Shown here: positions 59,306 to 64,000 of the stretch, piece by piece | How positions within the stretch are numbered: position 1 is the stretch's first letter | Layout: each line of letters begins with the position of its first letter | Assembly: GCA_944368065.1 (NCBI GenBank) | Contig: CALVWV010000033.1 | Span: forward strand, 1 to 64,000 | DNA length: 64,000 nt | Reading direction: 5' to 3' | Origin: an uncultured Clostridia bacterium | GTDB taxonomy: Bacteria; Bacillota; Clostridia; Christensenellales; Borkfalkiaceae | The notes under the pieces: model-generated | Told to the model about the DNA's origin: nothing | What the model saw: only the letters and a program-made list of their open reading frames with translations | Database searches by the model: none | Position numbers and translations under genes: made by a program

Positions 59306-60432
59306 CAGTAAAGCTCCGAATACCTTTTTATTACCTGCGCCATATTGTCGCCGCCGAGCCTTTCGGAAACGACCTGAGCCACGGTGAACGCCGCAACGCT
59401 TTCAAGAATAATCTCGCAGGCGCATATTGCCGCGACGTCGCTCCTCTCGCCCGCCGCGCGGCAGGGCTCGCCGGAAACAAAGTCCACCGTGTTGAGTCCG
59501 CGCATGAGCGTGGGTATGGGCTTCATTGCGGCGCGCACAATTATATCTTCGCCGTTGGACATTCCGCCCTCTATGCCGCCCGCATTGTTTGTATGGCGGA
59601 AAAAGGCGCCGTCCTTTTTGTAAATTTCGTCGTGAACGCGGCTTCCGGGGAGGTCCGCCGCGGCAAAACCGAGTCCTACTTCCACTCCCTTTATTGCCTG
59701 TACGCCCATAAGCGCGCCGGCAAGGCGTGCGTCAAGTTTTTCGCCGTAAGTCATGCAGCTTCCGAAACCGCTCTTTAAGCCGTGTATGCGTATTTCAACG
59801 ACCCCGCCCGCGGTGTCGCCGCGCTCCTTCAAAGCGTCGATAAGTTTCATCGCCTGCTCTTCCTTACCCTCGTCGAGCATGAAAAGGGGATGTTTTTTAG
59901 CTTCGGCAAGCTGCTCAAAGGAATATTCGGCGCCGTCAGATACTCCGCACACGCTCTTAACATATCCGCTTACCTGAACGCCGAGCGCAGATAAATACTG
60001 TTTGGCAATGCTGCCCGCGGCGACGCGCACCGCCGTTTCCCTCGCGCTGGCGCGCTCTAAAATGTTGCGCGCGTCAGTCTGGGCAAACTTCAGAAGTCCT
60101 GTAAGGTCCGCGTGCCCGGGGCGCACTTTTGTAAGCGTGCGCTGGGTTACGTCGCAGCTTTCAGCGCTCATGCAGTTTTCCCAGTTTTTATAATCGGCAT
60201 TGACTATCATAAAGGCGAGCGGACTGCCGAGCGTGAGCAGATTGCGCACGCCGCTTAAAACTTCTATCCTGTCCTTTTCGATTTTCTGTCTGCCGCCCCT
60301 GCCGTAGCCGCTTTGCCTTAGCGCAAGGTCTTCATTGATTTTTGAAAAGTCGAGCTGAAGATTGGAGGGCAGCCCCTCTATTATCCCCACCAGCGTCTTG
60401 CCGTGCGATTCGCCCGCGGTTGTAAGTTTCAT
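59305..60432 (-). CDS. aroC: Chorismate synthase
   Basis: FMN-dependent last step to chorismate. 375 residues with AGESHGKTLVGIIEG at the start, RQSGYGRGGRQKIEKD, RPGHADLTG, RASARETAVRVAAGSIA and EGGMSNGEDI. AAGGAG lies before the ATG. First gene of the compact aroC-aroB-aroE-aroQ-aroK operon. Confidence 0.97.
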   Translation of the reverse strand: MKLTTAGESHGKTLVGIIEGLPSNLQLDFSKINEDLALRQSGYGRGGRQKIEKDRIEVLSGVRNLLTLGSPLAFMIVNADYKNWENCMSAESCDVTQRTLTKVRPGHADLTGLLKFAQTDARNILERASARETAVRVAAGSIAKQYLSALGVQVSGYVKSVCGVSDGAEYSFEQLAEAKKHPLFMLDEGKEEQAMKLIDALKERGDTAGGVVEIRIHGLKSGFGSCMTYGEKLDARLAGALMGVQAIKGVEVGLGFAAADLPGSRVHDEIYKKDGAFFRHTNNAGGIEGGMSNGEDIIVRAAMKPIPTLMRGLNTVDFVSGEPCRAAGERSDVAAICACEIILESVAAFTVAQVVSERLGGDNMAQVIKRYSELY

Positions 60433-60509
60433 CTGCGTTCTCCTTATTTATTACTTGCGGCTGAAATATTATTCCGCCGACAAAGATGTGTTCCTTTAAA
60501 ATACTTCAC

Positions 60510-61535
60510 TCATTCTGATGCGTGTGCCGTACAGTCGCCCTCGGCGTTTATGCATACGGAAACGTCGCCGTCGTACATGGTTATAAAAAGTTCGCCGCCT
60601 GCTGCAAGGTCGGACATGACAGCCGTTGCGGGGCAACCCTCGGCATTGTTTTTGCCGACGGATATTACCGAGACATCTGGCGAAAGCATGTCGGTAAGCA
60701 AAGCAGCGCGCGACGATTCCGAGCCGTGCGCCGCAACTTTATATACGGCGCATTTGCCGAAATCAATCTTGTTGCCGTTGAATGAAAAGTAATCGTCGTT
60801 GCCGCCGAGCTCCTCAGAAAATATGTATTCGTCGGCTATCTTTTCAAGCACCGCGCCTGTAACGTCGCCCGCGTAAAATATTCCCCTTCCCGCGTACTCC
60901 AGCCACATCACCGCAGACGCATCGGCAATGTTAGTATCAGTAGGGTCGGAATTGAGCTTATCGTACTCTCCGCCGGGAGCCGTATGCACGGACGGCGAAA
61001 GAAACGTGAAATAAAAATCCCCTGCCTGCGCGCCTGCGCCGTATTCGGAAATTATAAGCTGAGCGCCGCTCGCTTCCGCGGCAGCTACAAAATCATAAAA
61101 CCCGTCGGTGATATACCTGTTTGTGCAGTAAGGATAAAAAACAGCGCCTACGCCCTTATTTTTTATTATCTCCGCAAGTCCGCCGCAGTGTTCTTCCGAA
61201 ACGGACGTGCACACGAGGTAATCTATGAAATCTATATCCCTGCGGTTAAGTTCGGTTAAAATTTTAAGGTCTGAACGGTAAGAGCCGTCGCCGCCGTCTA
61301 TGACCATTGTTTTGCCGTCGGGAAGCTGCAATATGGTGCAGTCTGCGTGACCTGCGTCCAGAACGCACATATCAAGCTCGCCCAAAGGCGCGCGTTCGCG
61401 GCGGACAAGGTACGCCGTCAGATATTTTACGGGATAAAAAATATTTACAATCAGAAGAGTGCAGATTATAACAGCACCCGCGGCGACGGAAATCACCGCC
61501 GCAAGCGCCTTTTTTGTCAGCCTGACTTTTTTCAT
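60510..61535 (-). CDS. MBL-fold protein related to the ComEC C-terminal domain, metal site degenerate
   Basis: A 341-residue protein with an N-terminal membrane anchor (about 8-35) and an outer ComEC/Rec2-like metallo-beta-lactamase domain: LDAGHADCTILQLPDGKTMVIDGG, FYAGDVT and VAAHGSESS. The HxHxDH metal motif, expected as THxHxDHxGG, reads TSVSEEHCGG, so two His are Ser and the Asp is Glu. It may be inactive or use another metal set. It lies 77 bases upstream of aroC on the same strand, possibly one operon. Confidence 0.8.
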   Translation of the reverse strand: MKKVRLTKKALAAVISVAAGAVIICTLLIVNIFYPVKYLTAYLVRRERAPLGELDMCVLDAGHADCTILQLPDGKTMVIDGGDGSYRSDLKILTELNRRDIDFIDYLVCTSVSEEHCGGLAEIIKNKGVGAVFYPYCTNRYITDGFYDFVAAAEASGAQLIISEYGAGAQAGDFYFTFLSPSVHTAPGGEYDKLNSDPTDTNIADASAVMWLEYAGRGIFYAGDVTGAVLEKIADEYIFSEELGGNDDYFSFNGNKIDFGKCAVYKVAAHGSESSRAALLTDMLSPDVSVISVGKNNAEGCPATAVMSDLAAGGELFITMYDGDVSVCINAEGDCTAHASE

Positions 61536-61633
61536 CGCCGCCAAACCCCGTCCGAAAGGTAAAAATATGTATAATCAGCGATTATATAGATTTATTATAC
61601 ATCTGCTGCAGTCAATTGTAAAGTTTTTTATTT

Positions 61634-61676
61634 AAAATACCTGCCGCAGGCGCGGCGCGCCTGCGGCAGGTATTTT
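61634..61676. terminator. Long symmetric terminator hairpin
   Basis: A 21-bp perfect inverted repeat around one central base, AAAATACCTGCCGCAGGCGCG and its complement, with A/T flanks. It ends the leftward small-protein gene and could also stop plus-strand transcription. Confidence 0.8.
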
Positions 61677-61732
61677 GGAGGGGAAATTTTATGTATTTTG
61701 CTGCAGCGCAAGCGCCGCGTATAAGCTTTATG

Positions 61733-61930
61733 TCATTTGGACGTGTTTTTCAGTTTATGGTATTCGCAGTGGACAAGCACGCCTTCCATATTGTAAAAAT
61801 GCACTATCTCTTCTGTGGCGTCTGCCTTTTCGCATGCGCCCGAAGCGTTGCGGAAGTACGTGACTTTAAAACTGCCGCCGAGAAGCGGAGTCGTTTCGCG
61901 GAACCTGCCCGCGATTACTGCTGTCATCAT
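61733..61930 (-). CDS. Small hypothetical protein (65 residues)
   Basis: No known family. The reading (GRFRETTPLLGGSFKVTYFR, HFYNMEGVLVHCEYHKL) looks protein-like and soluble. AAGGAG lies 8 bases before two tandem ATGs; a candidate promoter and a terminator flank it. The plus-strand frame over the same bases (61691-61993) starts inside the terminator and is judged a shadow. Confidence 0.6.
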   Translation of the reverse strand: MMTAVIAGRFRETTPLLGGSFKVTYFRNASGACEKADATEEIVHFYNMEGVLVHCEYHKLKNTSK

Positions 61931-61970
61931 TTTCTTGCTCCTTTAAAAACGTCTTATCATATTTACAGTT

Positions 61971-61999
61971 ATAATATAAACCGCTTTTGTTAAAGTTAA
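61971..61999 (-). promoter_or_regulatory. Candidate promoter of the small protein gene
   Basis: TTAACT (61994-61999), 17-base spacer, TATTAT (61971-61976). Confidence 0.45.
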
Positions 62000-62115
62000 G
62001 TGAACGCATGGCAAATTTTAGGCAAACAATACAAAAAATATTTTTCTTTTTGCCGTACGCGCCATAATGCGCGCTGAAATGTATAAATATACATAAATTA
62101 AGGTGCCGCCGCATA

Positions 62116-62144
62116 TTGACTATCCCTTTCGGGCGTGGTAAAAT
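62116..62144 (+). promoter_or_regulatory. Promoter of the cytidylate-kinase-like gene
   Basis: TTGACT (62116-62121), 17-base spacer, TAAAAT (62139-62144), then GGAGG before the ATG. Confidence 0.75.
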
Positions 62145-62183
62145 ATTTAATATATACCATATGGCATACGGAGGCGAAAGAAT

Positions 62184-62813
62184 ATGGGAAATCTTATTAT
62201 TACGGTTGGCCGCGAATTCGGCAGCGGCGGCAGGGAATTCGGCAGAAGGCTCTCAGACGACCTTAATATAGCCTACTACGACCGCCAGATCATAACGGAA
62301 ATAGCAAAGCGCACTTCACTTTCTGAAGAGTACGTGCACCAGATTGTGGAGCGCAAACCTTACATGCCCTTCCCCATCACCACGGGAAGATCGTTCTACC
62401 CGCTCACAGACCCCGTCATAGAGCAGACACTTTCCGTTTATAACGAACAGCACAACATAATACGCGAAATGGCAGAAAAATCGGACTGCGTTATTGTCGG
62501 CAGATGCGCGGACAGAATACTCAAAGACATGAACCCGCTGAGAATATTCGTTTACTCGGATATGCCCTCGCGCATAAAGCGTTGCCGCGAAAAAGCGCCC
62601 GAACACGAACACCTTTCAGACTGGGCGCTTAAAAGGCATATACTCAGAATAGACAAGGAGCGCGCCCGCTACTACTCCTTCTACACAGACAGAAAGTGGG
62701 GCGACAGGCTCAACTACGACATATGCATAAACACGGCGCATATAACCCCCAAAGAGGCGGCTGCGGAACTTGCCCTCATTCTAGATAAAAAGAGACATCC
62801 GGAAGAAAAATAA
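62184..62813 (+). CDS. Cytidylate kinase-like family protein
   Basis: A 209-residue P-loop kinase-like protein. The nucleotide loop is GREFGSGGREFGRRL (9-23) rather than a classic Walker A; YYDRQII, VGRCADRIL and RARYYSFYTDRKWGD follow. This clostridial family is distinct from Cmk, and its substrate is not established. It is a single-gene unit with a promoter and a terminator. Confidence 0.88.
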   Translation: MGNLIITVGREFGSGGREFGRRLSDDLNIAYYDRQIITEIAKRTSLSEEYVHQIVERKPYMPFPITTGRSFYPLTDPVIEQTLSVYNEQHNIIREMAEKSDCVIVGRCADRILKDMNPLRIFVYSDMPSRIKRCREKAPEHEHLSDWALKRHILRIDKERARYYSFYTDRKWGDRLNYDICINTAHITPKEAAAELALILDKKRHPEEK

Positions 62814-62827
62814 AATGCAGTTATGTT

Positions 62828-62861
62828 GCGGCGGCGCGCAAAAAGCGCGCCGCCGCTTTTT
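62828..62861 (+). terminator. Terminator of the cytidylate-kinase-like gene
   Basis: A 12-bp stem GCGGCGGCGCGC/GCGCGCCGCCGC, loop AAAAA, then TTTTT. Confidence 0.9.
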
Positions 62862-62911
62862 GCCTGCCTTTTCCCGCAGCTTCCGAATAAAAAGGCATTT
62901 TTCGGAAAAGC

Positions 62912-62940
62912 TTGACCTCGCGCGATATAAGTGTTATAAT
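62912..62940 (+). promoter_or_regulatory. Promoter of glf
   Basis: TTGACC (62912-62917), 17-base spacer, perfect TATAAT (62935-62940). Confidence 0.8.
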
Positions 62941-62987
62941 AACCGCGACATCGCATATAAGCGGCAATTACGGAGGAAACTAAAGTT

Positions 62988-64000
62988 ATGAAAAAGTACG
63001 ATTACCTTATAGCAGGCGCTGGCCTGTTCGGATGCGTTTTTGCGCACGAAGCAAAAAAAGCAGGCAAAAAATGCCTGGTGATAGATAAGCGCAGCCACAT
63101 AGGCGGCAACATTTACACCGAAAACAAAGACGGCATAAACATTCACGTTTACGGCGCTCATATTTTCCATACGTCGAACGAACGCGTGTGGAAATACGTA
63201 AACCAGTTCGTATCTTTCAATAACTTTATCAATTCGCCCATAGCGCGCTACAAAAACGAACTTTACAACATGCCCTTCAACATGAACACCTTTTCTAAAA
63301 TGTGGGGCGTGGTGACGCCCAAAGAGGCTCAGGCAAAAATTGCCGAACAGATAGCCGAACTCAACATTGTCGAACCCAAAAACCTTGAAGAACAGGGTCT
63401 TAAACTCGTCGGCAGGGACGTTTTTGAAAAGCTTATAAAGGGCTACACCGAAAAACAGTGGGGCAAATCGTGCAAGGACCTGCCCGCCTTCATCATTAAA
63501 AGGCTGCCCCTCCGCTTCGTTTACGACAACAATTACTTCAACGACCGCTATCAGGGCATAGCCGAAGGCGGCTACACAAAACTCGCCGAAAAACTGCTTG
63601 AGGGTACAGAAGTCAGGCTCAACTGCGAATACTTCGAATTCATAAAAGCCAATCCCGACATCGCCGACAAGGTTTTATACACCGGCATGATAGACGAATA
63701 CTACGGATATAGGTTCGGCGAACTCGAATACCGTTCCCTCCGCTTCGAAACCGAAAGACTTGAAGAAGAAAACTATCAGGGCAACGCGGTAGTCAACTAC
63801 ACCGAACGCGAAGTGCCCTACACCCGAATCATAGAGCATAAGCACTTTGAAAAAGCAGTAAGCCCCGTCACCTACATCACGCGCGAATACCCCGCTCAGT
63901 GGCATAAGGGCGACGAACCTTATTACCCCGTAAACGACGAAAAGAATAACGCGCTGTACGCAAAATACAAGGCGCTTGCAGACAGCGAAAAGAACGTTAT
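62988..64000 (+). CDS. glf: UDP-galactopyranose mutase (5' part, runs off the window)
   Basis: Makes UDP-galactofuranose for surface glycans. Translation from the ATG after GGAGG gives an open frame of 337 codons to the window edge: FAD motif YLIAGAGLFGCVFAHEA, IDKRSHIGGN, VYGAHIFHTSN, LVGRDVFEKLIKGYTEKQWGK, RYQGIAEGGYTKL, YYGYRFGELEYRSL. The flavin and substrate blocks are intact; only the last 30-40 residues are missing. Confidence 0.95.
   Translation, partial: MKKYDYLIAGAGLFGCVFAHEAKKAGKKCLVIDKRSHIGGNIYTENKDGINIHVYGAHIFHTSNERVWKYVNQFVSFNNFINSPIARYKNELYNMPFNMNTFSKMWGVVTPKEAQAKIAEQIAELNIVEPKNLEEQGLKLVGRDVFEKLIKGYTEKQWGKSCKDLPAFIIKRLPLRFVYDNNYFNDRYQGIAEGGYTKLAEKLLEGTEVRLNCEYFEFIKANPDIADKVLYTGMIDEYYGYRFGELEYRSLRFETERLEEENYQGNAVVNYTEREVPYTRIIEHKHFEKAVSPVTYITREYPAQWHKGDEPYYPVNDEKNNALYAKYKALADSEKNV

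Noticed and set aside
61691..61993. Plus-strand 100-codon frame behind a strong GGAGGGG
   Set aside because: It begins at the edge of a 21-bp terminator hairpin, has a Cys/His/Phe-rich unlikely composition, and overlaps the better-supported minus-strand small gene.
1..64000. CRISPR array or cas genes
   Set aside because: No regularly spaced direct repeats with unique spacers and no Cas-like proteins; the dispersed 22-base repeats are far apart and irregular.

Overview
The window is about 64 kb of chromosome from an endospore-forming bacterium of the Bacillota, class Clostridia. The evidence is a set of sporulation genes (spoIIGA-sigE, spoVT-yabM-mazG, ylbJ, pdaB), T-box leaders, the dgt-dnaG-sigA-trmK-nif3 cluster, a tandem-OB SSB, and an amidotransferase route to Asn-tRNA. 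No rRNA operon or CRISPR array is present. Exact taxonomy cannot be settled from the sequence; gut-type Clostridia are a reasonable guess because of the pectin lyase and gene style. Most genes read leftward (minus strand).

Layout. 0-1.6 kb: the end of an integrated mobile element, a large serine recombinase whose last codons run into the 3' half of a tRNA-Glu(CTC) gene. 1.7-6.4 kb: MATE exporter, inorganic pyrophosphatase, and a DUF1538 membrane protein followed by a double PII-like protein. 6.5-9.9 kb: an ECF sigma factor, a membrane protein in the anti-sigma position, and a lipoprotein paralogous to that protein's outer domain; the sigma gene and the lipoprotein gene share an upstream motif. 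9.9-16.1 kb: sporulation block (sigE, spoIIGA, dus, mazG/yabN, yabM, spoVT with a sigma-G-like promoter). 16.3-26.6 kb: lgt, leuA under a Leu T-box, ssb, pdaB, and aspS-gatC-gatA-gatB under a T-box whose specifier reads as AAC (Asn). 26.7-36 kb: rarA, patatin, ylbJ, pheA, DAHP synthase, coaD, rsmD, a membrane protein, 5-FTHF cyclo-ligase, alr. 36-40.7 kb: lemA-DUF2207, a probable 6S RNA gene and a second, archaeal-type AspRS. 40.9-48.7 kb: a secreted PL9 pectate lyase, a carbohydrate-binding lipoprotein, a flavoprotein and an SGNH hydrolase. 48.8-55.2 kb: an uncharacterised small RNA gene and the macromolecular-synthesis cluster (dgt, dnaG, sigA, trmK, nif3, zinc ribbon). 55.5-61.6 kb: SDR, the shikimate operon aroC-aroB-aroE-aroQ-aroK and a degenerate MBL-fold protein. 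61.7-64 kb: a small protein, a cytidylate-kinase-like protein and the start of glf.

Genes that work together: DAHP synthase, the aro operon and pheA cover most of chorismate and phenylalanine synthesis. Two AspRS enzymes plus GatCAB make Asn-tRNA by transamidation, controlled by what looks like a tRNA-Asn sensor. SpoIIGA activates pro-SigE. The most interesting items are the ECF sigma/anti-sigma/lipoprotein module, the DUF1538-double-PII pair, the Asn-specifier T-box over aspS-gatCAB, a dispersed 22-base near-palindromic repeat family, and two promoter-plus-terminator noncoding RNA genes.
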